Made by a program: the position numbers and the translations under genes. The notes below the pieces were generated by a model, which was not told where the DNA came from, did no database searches, and was given only the letters and a program-made list of their open reading frames with translations. Source: Lewinellaceae bacterium (GTDB lineage: Bacteria > Bacteroidota > Bacteroidia > Chitinophagales > Saprospiraceae). From it: a stretch of DNA of 64,000 nucleotides. The DNA lies in contig JACJYL010000002.1 in the NCBI GenBank assembly GCA_020636105.1, positions 434,001 through 498,000 of the forward strand. The letters are read 5' to 3'. Shown here piece by piece: positions 53,819 to 61,860 of this stretch (position 1 is the stretch's first letter; each line of letters opens with the position of its first letter).

Positions 53819-54103
53819 ATGAACGAATTAATGAAATTTTTAGGCGATAATTTAACTAAATCCCAGTTTGATAATCTCCCGATTACGCTCCAGGTTACGC
53901 CAAACTTTCTCACTATGGCCTTAAAAGATCCGGGCCGTTTCGAACTCAATCAGATTCGAAAAATTGCGGAGCTCACTGGTACGGATGCCTACAAACTTGT
54001 TTTTGACTTTAAGCTGGGGTACAGCCGTTTCACCGGCCCCGATCTCGATGCCATCGCCAGGGAAGCGGGTTATACTTTAGGTTTAATCCAGGAAGCCGCT
54101 TAA
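53819..54103 (+). CDS. Early small regulator-like protein
   Basis: A 94-residue cytoplasmic protein. I choose ATG 53819 (MNELMKFLGDNLT); ATG 53813 is also possible. The middle (FLTMALKDPGRFELNQIRKIAELTG) has the look of a helix-turn-helix of the CII/Cro class. It is the first gene after the early promoter and leader hairpin. Next gene starts 1 base after its stop. Confidence 0.7.
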   Translation: MNELMKFLGDNLTKSQFDNLPITLQVTPNFLTMALKDPGRFELNQIRKIAELTGTDAYKLVFDFKLGYSRFTGPDLDAIAREAGYTLGLIQEAA

Positions 54104-54104
54104 A

Positions 54105-54419
54105 ATGGACGGTCAAGCCATCACATACGAGCAAATGCAAAAACTACTGGACCAGAACGCCCAGATAGTTAAGACAATGGCGGCTATGCTTGACCAATTG
54201 GCAATGAATACCAAACAATGGTACACGCCGGACGAAGCATTGAAGGTTTTGGGATACTCCCCTACCCCAAATGCACGCCGTAGATTAAAATACTTAAGAG
54301 ACAAAAATTTTCTGACCAGTTTCGGCAGTCAGTCCCCTTACACTTATGATGCACAACAGGTAAAAAAAGTGGCCGATCTCATTCGTTCCGGTGAACTTCA
54401 TGTACCTCTCAGAACTTAA
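54105..54419 (+). CDS. Early helix-turn-helix protein
   Basis: A 104-residue protein. An N-terminal helix (about residues 1-38) precedes a winged-helix-like region YTPDEALKVLGYSPTPNARRRLKYLRDKN (given in parts: YTPDEALKVLGYS and RRRLKYLRDKNFL), similar to the MerR/excisionase-type HTH that Bacteroidota elements carry. Tightly coupled to the upstream regulator. Confidence 0.72.
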   Translation: MDGQAITYEQMQKLLDQNAQIVKTMAAMLDQLAMNTKQWYTPDEALKVLGYSPTPNARRRLKYLRDKNFLTSFGSQSPYTYDAQQVKKVADLIRSGELHVPLRT

Positions 54420-54432
54420 CAAAATTTTAATC

Positions 54433-54828
54433 ATGGAAACAGTAGCCACCACCAACGCAAAATGTATTCACACCGGGATTCCCTTAAGGTATGCCCCGAC
54501 GAAGATCACGAAAAAGGCAAAACAGATCCTCAGGGAATATGTGGAAGAATTTGGAGTCGTTGGCCGATCCCTGGGGATTACCCTGGAATACGCCTACCGG
54601 AAGTTTAAGGACCAATCATTTCCGCCGCACAATCAAACGATTATGACAGCTGAATGTCAGAAATGGTCTCAGTCCGAACATCGGGATCCTCAATTGCCGT
54701 TTTCCAGGTACAGTTCGGGCCATTTTATGGGCATCAATCACTCCTGGGGGTCCGTGTTCACCTATGGCCCTGCAGATTACACCAAAGCCGATCCTTTGGA
54801 GATCATAGATACCATTCCAACGCACTAA
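54433..54828 (+). CDS. Hypothetical early protein
   Basis: A 131-residue protein from ATG 54433 (METVATTNAKCIHTG). It holds a possible helix-turn-helix part (KAKQILREYVEEFG...LGITLEYAYRKFK) followed by a Pro/Ser-rich C-terminus. The frame extends 14 codons upstream into the previous gene, which I reject as start. Followed by a row of hairpins. Function unknown. Confidence 0.6.
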   Translation: METVATTNAKCIHTGIPLRYAPTKITKKAKQILREYVEEFGVVGRSLGITLEYAYRKFKDQSFPPHNQTIMTAECQKWSQSEHRDPQLPFSRYSSGHFMGINHSWGSVFTYGPADYTKADPLEIIDTIPTH

Positions 54829-54885
54829 CAGATAAGTGTCAGTACAGCTATAATCTTTTTCATGGATTATAATTTGTTGGTTTCA

Positions 54886-54914
54886 GGCCTCCCAAAAGAG
54901 GGAGGCCGCTTTTT
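54886..54914 (+). terminator. Intrinsic terminator
   Basis: GGCCTCCC, 6-base loop AAAAGA, GGGAGGCC, then GCTTTTT. A strong stem with T-run, 57 bases after the previous stop. Confidence 0.85.
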
Positions 54915-54952
54915 AAAAAATGTTTTCATTTGGTTTTTTTGGGGTGATATAC

Positions 54953-54988
54953 GAGGCTGGCCCTACTGCTGTGGCCAGCCTCCTTTTT
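54953..54988 (+). terminator. Second intrinsic terminator
   Basis: GAGGCTGGCC, 10-base loop, GGCCAGCCTC, then CTTTTT. A second strong terminator 38 bases after the first, which suggests that a transcript starts between or just before them. Confidence 0.8.
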
Positions 54989-55081
54989 CCCTTAACCAAA
55001 AGTGAAGTAATGGTTTTCAGGTGGTTCGATTCCCCTGCTTCACCGAAACGGGCAATAGCTCATGTTATTAATTTAATTGAA

Positions 55082-55105
55082 GGCGGGTATCGAAAGGTAC
55101 CCGCC
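55082..55105 (+). promoter_or_regulatory. Hairpin before replication gene
   Basis: GGCGGGTA, 8-base loop, TACCCGCC, without T-run, 28 bases before the ATG of the next gene. It could mask the ribosome site or bind a protein. Confidence 0.5.
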
Positions 55106-55133
55106 AAAATTTACACAAATGGGGATAATAGCG

Positions 55134-56432
55134 ATGAATCAGGCGGTTTATACCGTCAGACTTGGACAATCGAAGGCGCTCACAGACGGATTTTTTGAGC
55201 GATACAACCAGGACAAGACCCTGGGCGACAGACTGAGAGGCCAACACAAAAATCTGGCCGGCATTTTGATCTATTATTTTTCAAAAGAAATAAAGAAGGC
55301 CCAGGCGTTCGGTGATGGTGTCCGCGAAGGGGCATCCTTGCCGACGCTGCGCACGAACAACAGCCAACTGGCCCGCAAGCTTGGCACTTGCGAGAAAACC
55401 GTCAGAAACCTCCGCAAACGGCTCGAAACGGCCAAAATAATCATTAAAACAGTCTTTCACGGCTCAAATTCCAGCTACGAGCTGACCCTGAGCCCGGCCA
55501 TCCTGCATATTTCAAAGCAGGGCGACAGCGAAAACCGGATCCTCTATTTTTCAAAAGCCCACGCCGCCACGGACTCTTTTTTTGACCCCACACGGAAAAA
55601 TTTACCGCATACGGTAACCAGAACAGTTCAGGATACCAATAAATTAAATAAATTAGAAGGCGTCGATTTTCAACAAAAGCCTGAAAGTCAATCAGTTGAA
55701 GGTAAAAAAGATGTGGATAAGTTGTTGATTGGCAGTGGAAAAATGCCCGAAACGGTTGAAAATCAACAACTTGAACCTATTCAGGCTACGCAGGAACCAA
55801 ATTCAGGTTACGAAACGAGCAAAAACCGGCAGGAAACCGCCCCCCCTGTTGCGGCGCACCCCCCCAAAGTGGCCCCGAACACCGTGGCGGAAGCCGTGGC
55901 GCACCAACCCCGGGAGATCCGGGACAAAATTCAGCGCCATGTCGATCGATTGTTTTCCATCGCCCTGATCAATTTGTACGATGGCCGGTGGCTCACCGAC
56001 GACGAAAAGGAAAAAGGCAAGGCCCGCCTGGCGGAATACTTCGCTTATTCGGACCCTGACCGCTACACTTCCGGAGCCAATGAGATCACGACCAGGATCA
56101 TTTTAGCAAAAAGATATGTTGAAAAACTCAATAGCAAGGGCCAAATTTTGTGGACCACCCCCATCCCTTCAGCTTATTTTGATTTTAGAATGGAAAAAGG
56201 ATTTTCAAAAACAAAATCCTGGTATAAAAGCCACAAGAAAAAAAGGCTTGAGATAACGCTTAATACAACCCTCACCAAAGCCGTGAACTTTTACACGCGT
56301 TCCCTCGACGACGGCGCTAAAATAGGTCCCGCAGAAGCCTATCGGATTGTAACACAAAATTTAGGGAAAAAAAGTAAAGAATTGGTCCGATTATTTAACG
56401 AGCAAATCAGTGGATTAAAACAAACCGCTTGA
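55134..56432 (+). CDS. Replication-type winged-helix protein
   Basis: A 432-residue protein. I choose ATG 55134 (MNQAVYTVRLGQSKALTDGF) with GGGG about 10 bases before; ATG 55119 is an option. Residues about 75-140 form a winged helix (NNSQLARKLGTCEKTVRNLRKRL), as in replication initiators or DnaD-like proteins of phages and plasmids. A Pro/Gln-rich linker (about 195-265) is followed by a helical C-terminal domain. By position after early regulators it is the likely replication protein. No helicase or primase motif is visible. Confidence 0.65.
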   Translation: MNQAVYTVRLGQSKALTDGFFERYNQDKTLGDRLRGQHKNLAGILIYYFSKEIKKAQAFGDGVREGASLPTLRTNNSQLARKLGTCEKTVRNLRKRLETAKIIIKTVFHGSNSSYELTLSPAILHISKQGDSENRILYFSKAHAATDSFFDPTRKNLPHTVTRTVQDTNKLNKLEGVDFQQKPESQSVEGKKDVDKLLIGSGKMPETVENQQLEPIQATQEPNSGYETSKNRQETAPPVAAHPPKVAPNTVAEAVAHQPREIRDKIQRHVDRLFSIALINLYDGRWLTDDEKEKGKARLAEYFAYSDPDRYTSGANEITTRIILAKRYVEKLNSKGQILWTTPIPSAYFDFRMEKGFSKTKSWYKSHKKKRLEITLNTTLTKAVNFYTRSLDDGAKIGPAEAYRIVTQNLGKKSKELVRLFNEQISGLKQTA

Positions 56433-56457
56433 TTTTTTAACTAAAAAATTATTTCAA

Positions 56458-56766
56458 ATGGAAGTATTAGAAGATGGTTATGTGTACGAGTTGTACCACC
56501 AAGAAAATCCAGGTGCCGAATATCTGAAATTCTTTCATAGAGGGATCGTCCCCAATCAAGATGGAATATTTGAAATTATATCTGAGGGTATTAGTAATGA
56601 AGATGTTATTGAAGTGCTTATTCACCGCATGCATTTTTTACAAAAACAGTTGCCTTGCAAGGAGAATACTAAAGTCATTTCAAAACTTACAGAATGTTTG
56701 GATTTGCTTGACGAGCGAACAAAAGACAGGCAGGATAGAGGTGTTTGGGGGAAATTATTGCCTTAA
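56458..56766 (+). CDS. Acb2/Tad1-like hairpin-domain protein, putative anti-defence
   Basis: A 102-residue protein. The C-terminal 55 residues, EVLIHRMHFLQKQLPCKENT then KLTECLDLLDERTKDRQDRG, match my recollection of the Acb2/Tad1 hairpin family (PCRENS..I..LEEAL.WL.KRT.DR..RGVEG). Acb2 and Tad1 proteins of phages soak up the cyclic nucleotides or gcADPR signals used by CBASS and Thoeris defence systems. The N-terminal 40 residues look like the beta extension common in Bacteroidota versions. Family call is from memory of the pattern; activity and ligand are inferences. Confidence 0.7.
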   Translation: MEVLEDGYVYELYHQENPGAEYLKFFHRGIVPNQDGIFEIISEGISNEDVIEVLIHRMHFLQKQLPCKENTKVISKLTECLDLLDERTKDRQDRGVWGKLLP

Positions 56767-56910
56767 GAAATACCAATAAGGGCTTTGCTGCCGCGTTCAA
56801 CGCCTGAATGGCTCGGTTTGTCCGTAGGACGGTAAGATTTGAATGAAAGAAGCCAAATAATTATACCCGGTGAGCAGCCACCAATTTTAAAAATACAAAA
56901 GCCTCTTAAG

Positions 56911-57207
56911 ATGATGAATTCAAGGGATAGATTTTTGTTTGACAATAGGCAAACTGCTGGAAAGTATCACATCCTCAAAACCTGGCCAAAAGAATTCAGA
57001 TCACTGGCCAAAGGGGAAAAAACCTTTGAGGTAAGGAAGAATGATCGAGGCTTTAATGTTGGTGATATTTTGATCCTCAGAGAATGGTGTCCTAAAACCA
57101 AAAAATATTCCGGATCAATTTGCGAACGACAGGTCATTCACATTTTGGAAGGTGGCCAGTTCGGGATAGAAAAGGAATATGTGGTTATGAGTCTGATTGT
57201 ATTTTAA
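56911..57207 (+). CDS. DUF3850 / ASCH-like protein
   Basis: A 98-residue protein. The core KTWPKEFRSLAKGEKTFEVR, KNDRGFNVGDILILREW and SGSICERQVIHIL matches DUF3850, a PUA/ASCH-like fold common in phages and thought to bind RNA or modified bases. ATG 56911 is chosen over a TTG 24 codons upstream that would extend into a non-conserved stretch. 145 bases of spacing precede it. Confidence 0.8.
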   Translation: MMNSRDRFLFDNRQTAGKYHILKTWPKEFRSLAKGEKTFEVRKNDRGFNVGDILILREWCPKTKKYSGSICERQVIHILEGGQFGIEKEYVVMSLIVF

Positions 57208-57245
57208 CTGCTTAAGCAATTTGAACACTTTAAACAATAAATCCT

Positions 57246-57473
57246 ATGAGTAATAAGCCAGATCGCCCCAAACCTTTCAAACTCGGAATCCGATGGATCA
57301 ACAACCCGACAAAGATCTTCTATTTCAATTTTGAGAACATGGGCCGCCTTAAGAAAGTCCTGCACGGAAACAAATGGACAGGAAAATACGAATGGGCCGG
57401 AATATACCAAAACACGATTTTACTGGAAGAATTTAAAATGGATACCGGATGGCAAAGCGCACAAACAACATAA
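57246..57473 (+). CDS. Small hypothetical protein
   Basis: A 75-residue basic protein rich in aromatic residues (FYFNFENMGRLKKVLHGNKW). No family recognised. It overlaps the next gene by 25 bases. The small, tightly packed arrangement is typical of phage early regions. Confidence 0.55.
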   Translation: MSNKPDRPKPFKLGIRWINNPTKIFYFNFENMGRLKKVLHGNKWTGKYEWAGIYQNTILLEEFKMDTGWQSAQTT

Positions 57474-57766
57474 GGACCCTTAAGGGTGGAAAGGTGGTCA
57501 TCAAACTAACGAAGCCCGTAAGAACCATTCTGCAAAGCGCGATTTGGTGGAGGTTGACTCACCTGGGGGATACAGATGAACTCAGAAGCACGATCCTTAA
57601 GGAAATTCAAAAGCAACTGCAGACTGACACCGAAAGATTAAAACTGCTGAATTATGAATATTTATGCCTGTTTGAGGACGAATTGGTTAATGAAATTCCC
57701 GATACTTTACAGGCTTTGATTTTCGCTACCATCAACCCCGACCTAAGACCTATTGAACTGAAATAA
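57449..57766 (+). CDS. Small hypothetical protein
   Basis: A 105-residue protein with a basic beta-rich start (TLKGGKVVIKLTKPVRTIL) and a helical C-terminus. No family recognised. The start lies inside the previous gene. A stem with arms near 57773-57780 and 57795-57802 follows it (7 of 8 pairs), perhaps a weak terminator. Confidence 0.6.
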   Translation: MAKRTNNIRTLKGGKVVIKLTKPVRTILQSAIWWRLTHLGDTDELRSTILKEIQKQLQTDTERLKLLNYEYLCLFEDELVNEIPDTLQALIFATINPDLRPIELK

Positions 57767-57833
57767 AAAACCCCGTCCGGCCATTTTGCGACACCCGAAC
57801 GGAGTTATTTCTTAATAGAAACGATTCAAAATT

Positions 57834-59345
57834 ATGAAAATCAGATTAAACTTACCACAATTGGGAGAAGTATTTTCACACGACGCACCGCTTTACAAAA
57901 TTATCAAGATTGCGCTCCCTGCCTTTATCCTGATTTCATCCTTAACGGTTTTCGCTGGAGTGCGTACCCACATAGGGGAATATCTGGCCCAATATGCCTG
58001 GTGGATCACTATACCTGGGTACTCTTTCGCTTATGTGTTATTTTCCCTTTCCCCGGATGTTTTGAACGCTGTCCTGGTAGCCTACTTTGTGCGGTCCATC
58101 CTTAAGAAAAGATTTGAAGGCACCGACATTGTTTTGAACCTCTTTGCCCTGGGACTGATCATTTTCCTGACAAAGTATTCCTACAACATGAGCCAGTTTT
58201 CTGCCGGTTCCATGAGTAACGAAATGGGCAAAGAAATAGAGGTGATTGACTTAAGCAATATCAATGCAGATTACAGCACGGAAAAGAAAGAAATTCAGGC
58301 TCTTTTCAACACTGATAAGCAAGATGCACAGAACCATTACAACGAACAGGTAACACTACTGAACCAGCGTTATGAAAACCAGTTCATTCCCTTAAGGGAA
58401 AAGATCAAATCTTATGAGAAAAACAGAAGACCCGACAACACGAGCTGGACGGATAAGAAGATCAAAGAGCAACAAAACAAGATAACAGCCCTGGAAAAGG
58501 ACAAACTCACGGAAGCAGACAATTTCCTTAAGGAAAAAGACCAAAAAATCGAAGATTTGAAGCAATCCCGGGACAATGATCTAAAGTCGTTGGGACAGGA
58601 CAAAAAAACCGACCGGAATAACGCCCAATCCCTTAAGGAAAAAACGAACCAGGAAAAGGCCCAGGCGAATGATTTTTTGAAGAAGGAATTTGAAAAGATT
58701 GCAGGCGTGGCCATTTTCATTGTTTTGATCCTCGCATCCCTTAAGGAAATTATTCATTTCCGCAATGAAATAGATCCCCAGCCGATTATCAGCGAACTGG
58801 ACTTCCAGTTTGACTGGTTAACGGAAATACTATCCTACCCTTTTGTTTATATCCAACGTCATTCCGTTAACAGGGTCCGGCAGTGGTACAAGAATCTTCC
58901 GGCCCTGGAAGAACCGCCAGAGGAAGCGGAGGAAATAATCGACTACAAAGCTTCGCAAAAGATCATTCCCCTCACACACGAAACACACGAAGAGCCGGAA
59001 GAGGATTCTACGTTTTTCAGACGCGGAATTCGTGCTTCCACAACCGCGAAAACTGGTGAGCCCTTTATAGCACACGAAAGTACCGCGAAAACACACGAAA
59101 AAACTGGTGGATATGCACACACGAAACCACCAAAATCCACACACGAAACCACGGAAATGCGAGCCGCGAAACAGCGCCTGAAAATGTACAAAAAGAAGCT
59201 CGGCACACAAAAGCAAAAAGCACGAATCCAGGAACGGGAAAAGGGAGAAATTACCCTTCGCACTCAGCAGGCCATTGATAATAATTTGGCCTGGATAGAG
59301 CATTGGGAGGATGTTTTGAATGGGGGATCAGGGACGAGGAAATAA
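57834..59345 (+). CDS. Membrane protein with long coiled coil
   Basis: A 503-residue protein. Four membrane segments near the N-terminus (about residues 22-42, 52-70, 74-90 and 97-115) are followed by a charged coiled coil (about 150-285, KEIQALFNTDKQDAQNHYNE and onward), a fifth helix (about 288-306) and a polar C-terminal part with His-Glu-Thr repeats (THETHEE, THEKTGG, THETTE; about 380-445). The layout, a membrane anchor with long coiled coil, is common in Bacteroidota mobile elements. No enzyme motif is seen. Confidence 0.72.
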   Translation: MKIRLNLPQLGEVFSHDAPLYKIIKIALPAFILISSLTVFAGVRTHIGEYLAQYAWWITIPGYSFAYVLFSLSPDVLNAVLVAYFVRSILKKRFEGTDIVLNLFALGLIIFLTKYSYNMSQFSAGSMSNEMGKEIEVIDLSNINADYSTEKKEIQALFNTDKQDAQNHYNEQVTLLNQRYENQFIPLREKIKSYEKNRRPDNTSWTDKKIKEQQNKITALEKDKLTEADNFLKEKDQKIEDLKQSRDNDLKSLGQDKKTDRNNAQSLKEKTNQEKAQANDFLKKEFEKIAGVAIFIVLILASLKEIIHFRNEIDPQPIISELDFQFDWLTEILSYPFVYIQRHSVNRVRQWYKNLPALEEPPEEAEEIIDYKASQKIIPLTHETHEEPEEDSTFFRRGIRASTTAKTGEPFIAHESTAKTHEKTGGYAHTKPPKSTHETTEMRAAKQRLKMYKKKLGTQKQKARIQEREKGEITLRTQQAIDNNLAWIEHWEDVLNGGSGTRK

Positions 59346-59366
59346 AATGATAAATTAAATAAAATA

Positions 59367-60278
59367 ATGTGGATTATACCGAAAAACATAACGAGCAGCG
59401 AATCCTTTCATTGTGTACAGGTTCAAGAGGAATTGAAAAAGGAATTGAAAAAGTTATTCCCGGACTTAGAACAGTCACTTATGTGGAGATCGAAGCTTTC
59501 ATCATTTTCAACCTGGTGGCTGAGATGGAAGCGGGTTTGGTGGATTCGGCACCTATTTGGTCGAATCTTAAGACCTTCGATCCAAAACCATATTATGGGA
59601 AAATACACGGAATCACTGCCGGGTATCCTTGCCAACCATTCAGCCAAGCAGGAAAACGCCTTGGAAAAGACGATCCAAGACACCTTTGGCCGAATATACG
59701 AGAGGTTATACGAACAGTTAGACCTCTTTGGGCCTTCTTTGAAAACGTCGAAGGACATCTTAGCATGGGATTCAAGGAGGTACATCAAAGCTTACGAGAT
59801 CTGGGTTATACGGTTGAGGCTGGCGCACCACATCAGCGGAAGCGATTATTCATCCTTGCATGTTCCGACGTTAACGAGCTCAGGAGATGTATGGCCGACA
59901 CCTGCTACGAATATGGGAGCATATCAAAAAAGCCCTGGAACAGGAATAATAAGACTACAGCTTCCAAATGCCGTAAAAATGTGGAGTACTCCAATAGTTC
60001 CGAAAAGCAGGGAATCGGAATCCGAAATGAAAAGGAACTCGCCTACAATAGAAGCGCAGGTATTAATGTGGCCGACACCATGCGCATCGGAGGCAGAGAA
60101 GGCATGGAGCGGAGGGAATCAAGACAGTTTAACAAAAATGGCAGCGAATGGCCGGCTAAACCCGGCCAGCGACAATTTGAATGGGAAGAAAAAAGAACAG
60201 TTAAATCCGGCTTGGGTTGCACAGTTAATGGGTACAACTTTAGAACGGACCTTTTACGCATGTATGGTAACGGAGTAG
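59367..60278 (+). other. Open overlapping frame inside the methyltransferase gene
   Basis: A 303-codon frame starting at ATG, two bases before the GTG of the methyltransferase (ATGTG). It contains WPTPATNMG, MWPTPCASEAE and LNPAWVAQLMG, phrases that I remember from many database proteins linked with phage cytosine methyltransferases. Here they are the shifted reading of the VADT and GYNFR-type segments of the enzyme: TGTGGCCGACACC reads VADT in one frame and WPTP in the other. It may be a passive consequence of conserved DNA, or a second product. I list it as unresolved, not as a gene. Confidence 0.4.
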
Positions 60279-60355
60279 TGGAGCAGGTGGCAGAGAAGGC
60301 TTTTTATCAATTGCTGGTTAAGCAGATTGAAAATTTTGATAAACTTAAAACATAA
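59369..60355 (+). CDS. DNA cytosine-5 methyltransferase
   Basis: A 328-residue Dcm-type enzyme starting at GTG. Motifs in order: I LSLCTGSRGIEKGIEKV (about residue 13), IV GYPCQPFSQAGKR with catalytic Cys (about 86), VI FFENVEGHL (about 123), VIII PHQRKRLFILA (about 155), a short target-recognition region with repeated ADT phrases, and the end block GYNFRTDLLRMYGNGVVEQVAE (written in parts: GYNFRTDLLRMYGNG and VVEQ). Between GYTVEAG and APHQRKR about eight residues usual in relatives (the FSA..VG part) seem to be missing, so activity is not certain. No cognate nuclease is near. It may protect phage DNA. Confidence 0.85.
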   Translation: MDYTEKHNEQRILSLCTGSRGIEKGIEKVIPGLRTVTYVEIEAFIIFNLVAEMEAGLVDSAPIWSNLKTFDPKPYYGKIHGITAGYPCQPFSQAGKRLGKDDPRHLWPNIREVIRTVRPLWAFFENVEGHLSMGFKEVHQSLRDLGYTVEAGAPHQRKRLFILACSDVNELRRCMADTCYEYGSISKKPWNRNNKTTASKCRKNVEYSNSSEKQGIGIRNEKELAYNRSAGINVADTMRIGGREGMERRESRQFNKNGSEWPAKPGQRQFEWEEKRTVKSGLGCTVNGYNFRTDLLRMYGNGVVEQVAEKAFYQLLVKQIENFDKLKT

Positions 60356-60360
60356 ATCTT

Positions 60361-60651
60361 ATGAAAAATCAGGGAATACTCTATCGCGATTTAGAAGAAA
60401 AAAAATTGCAATACAGAAAACAATTAATCATTGAAAATTTATTGATTGCAGCAGGAATTTATGGCGTTGGAATCATAGGAATTATATGTTCATCGCGAAT
60501 CATAGAATTATTTCAAAAGTATTCATCGAAATGGCCAGAATTTCCGCTCAGTTTCAACCTTGAAGAAATTCAATGGAATTACTCAACCCTCATTTTTTTG
60601 ATTATTCCTTATTCATTTTTCTGGCTTTCATTAATGTGGTTAAGGAAATGA
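60361..60651 (+). CDS. Small two-helix membrane protein
   Basis: A 96-residue protein with two hydrophobic segments (about residues 22-44 and 74-92) and a charged N-terminus. No family recognised. It begins 5 bases after the methyltransferase stop and is probably in the same transcript. A small phage membrane protein, role unknown. Confidence 0.6.
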   Translation: MKNQGILYRDLEEKKLQYRKQLIIENLLIAAGIYGVGIIGIICSSRIIELFQKYSSKWPEFPLSFNLEEIQWNYSTLIFLIIPYSFFWLSLMWLRK

Positions 60652-60750
60652 GCGGGAATAAAAAAAATTTTCTCAGGAAAGTTCCGTTACATTTTCCGCA
60701 AAAAAAAACAATAACCAACGCTTATTTTTTTTAACATAAATATTTAACAA

Positions 60751-60975
60751 ATGAATGAAATTAATGATTTAAATGTTGATTTAGTAAAATTAAAAGAGGT
60801 TGACAAGCTATTATTATCATTAAAAAATGCTGCGGACCTTGTTGATTTGAGTCCAAGGACTTTATCTAGATTTAACATCACAGGCAATTTGAGACTTTAT
60901 AAATTAGGAGGAAAAGTGTATGTAAAACTTAATGAGTTTAAGGAAGATATATACAATATGCTAGAGCCTGTATAA
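60751..60975 (+). CDS. Excisionase-like helix-turn-helix protein
   Basis: A 74-residue protein. LKNAADLVDLSPRTLSRFNI then GGKVYVKLNEFKEDI resembles the HTH_17 / MerR-type fold of excisionases and small regulators in Bacteroidota elements. A repeat terminator follows at 60985. No integrase is found in the window. Confidence 0.65.
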   Translation: MNEINDLNVDLVKLKEVDKLLLSLKNAADLVDLSPRTLSRFNITGNLRLYKLGGKVYVKLNEFKEDIYNMLEPV

Positions 60976-60984
60976 CATCATTCG

Positions 60985-61048
60985 AAAAAAAGTTCCGTTA
61001 CATTTTAGGGCAATATATACCATATTTGCCCTTTTTTATTTAAGGCCT
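60985..61048. repeat. 63-base repeat with terminator hairpin, copy 1
   Basis: AAAAAAGTTCCGTTACATTT, then AGGGCA...TGCCCT stem with a T-run and TTTAAGGCCT. The same unit occurs at 61861-61923; a partial copy (AAAGTTCCGTTACATTTT) is at 60678-60695. The hairpin and T-run make each unit a terminator. Confidence 0.75.
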
Positions 61049-61205
61049 AAAGCCCATAAAGGCTATTTTCCTTCCTTAAATTTGTTAATTATTTGTAAGA
61101 AATTGCAAAATAAAGCAATTAAGTGGTAAATTTAGAAACAAATTATGATACATTCGCGTTACAAAAGCACACAACAACAACAGCAATCGACAACCTTTTA
61201 ATATC

Positions 61206-61397
61206 ATGAAAAGCCTAATCACTTCTACTTTTTCAATTTTTAAATTGATTAAACAAATCCTGTTTTTTGATACCAATACTTCTAAAAAAAATCTTAAAGG
61301 ATTTCAAAATAGAAGCACAAAAAGTAATATTATGTCTGACTGGGAAGCAGTAGGGGGTGATTTATTTAGCGGTCTTCAAAAAATAATAAATGGCTAA
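61206..61397 (+). CDS. Small hypothetical protein
   Basis: A 63-residue protein with a hydrophobic N-terminus (MKSLITSTFSIFKLIKQILF) and polar remainder. It overlaps the DUF2335 gene by 8 bases, which argues for coupling. Not recognised; the small size keeps confidence low. Confidence 0.45.
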   Translation: MKSLITSTFSIFKLIKQILFFDTNTSKKNLKGFQNRSTKSNIMSDWEAVGGDLFSGLQKIING

Positions 61398-61815
61398 AAG
61401 TAATCATCCCTCCCGAAGACGTAATACTAACCTTAAGGCTGCTAAGAATAAGAATGGTGCAATGATCGAAATCACTCAAGATTCCTTTGAGGGTATAATG
61501 CCGCATCCTGATATTTTGAATGAGTATAAGGCTATCCATCCGGATTTACCAGAGAGGTTATTAGCTATGGCTGAAAAGGAGGGTGATCATAGAAGGCTTT
61601 GTGATCGCAAACTAATACGAAATGCTTTTTGGACAGATTTACTAAATAACCTCTTCGCATTGTTGAGTGTAGGAGTAGTTGTTTTTCTATGTTATTTACT
61701 CATCAAAAATGATAATGCAGAGGAAGCTGCATCTGTTGCTAAAGTTGTTATTGTTTCCCTGGCCAGTGTTTTTGTTTTTAGGCGGATTATTACTAAGCCT
61801 AAAGAAAAATCTTAG
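61390..61815 (+). CDS. DUF2335 membrane protein
   Basis: A 141-residue protein. GIMPHPDILNEYKAIHPDLP and ERLLAMAEKEGDHRR match DUF2335, a small phage- and element-linked family. Two C-terminal membrane helices (about residues 92-112 and 118-132) anchor it. Function unknown. It forms a small module with the preceding gene, bounded on both sides by the 63-base repeats. Confidence 0.85.
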   Translation: MAKSNHPSRRRNTNLKAAKNKNGAMIEITQDSFEGIMPHPDILNEYKAIHPDLPERLLAMAEKEGDHRRLCDRKLIRNAFWTDLLNNLFALLSVGVVVFLCYLLIKNDNAEEAASVAKVVIVSLASVFVFRRIITKPKEKS

Positions 61816-61860
61816 TTTTCTTTTAAGCCATCAAAAATCTAATAAATTCATATTCTAAAT

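Larger units (their letters stand above)
54829..55133 (+). other. Non-coding hairpin-rich stretch
   Basis: About 300 bases between two early genes with three strong hairpins in a row (54886, 54953 and 55082). A 92-codon frame (54920-55198) crosses two of them and overlaps the next gene, so I do not accept it. The stretch could hold a small RNA or a terminated leader of the replication gene. Confidence 0.5.

Noticed and set aside
55022..55043. GGTTCGATTCC, like the T-loop of a tRNA
   Set aside because: No acceptor, D or anticodon arm can be folded around it; nearby GTGAAG/CTTCAC pairing makes only a local stem.
54920..55198. 92-codon frame between early genes
   Set aside because: It crosses a strong terminator hairpin and the 55082 stem, and overlaps the replication gene; composition is not protein-like.
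57764..57810. Stem between small early genes as a strong terminator
   Set aside because: Only 7 of 8 pairs and no rightward T-run; mentioned with the gene at 57449 but not listed as a separate terminator.
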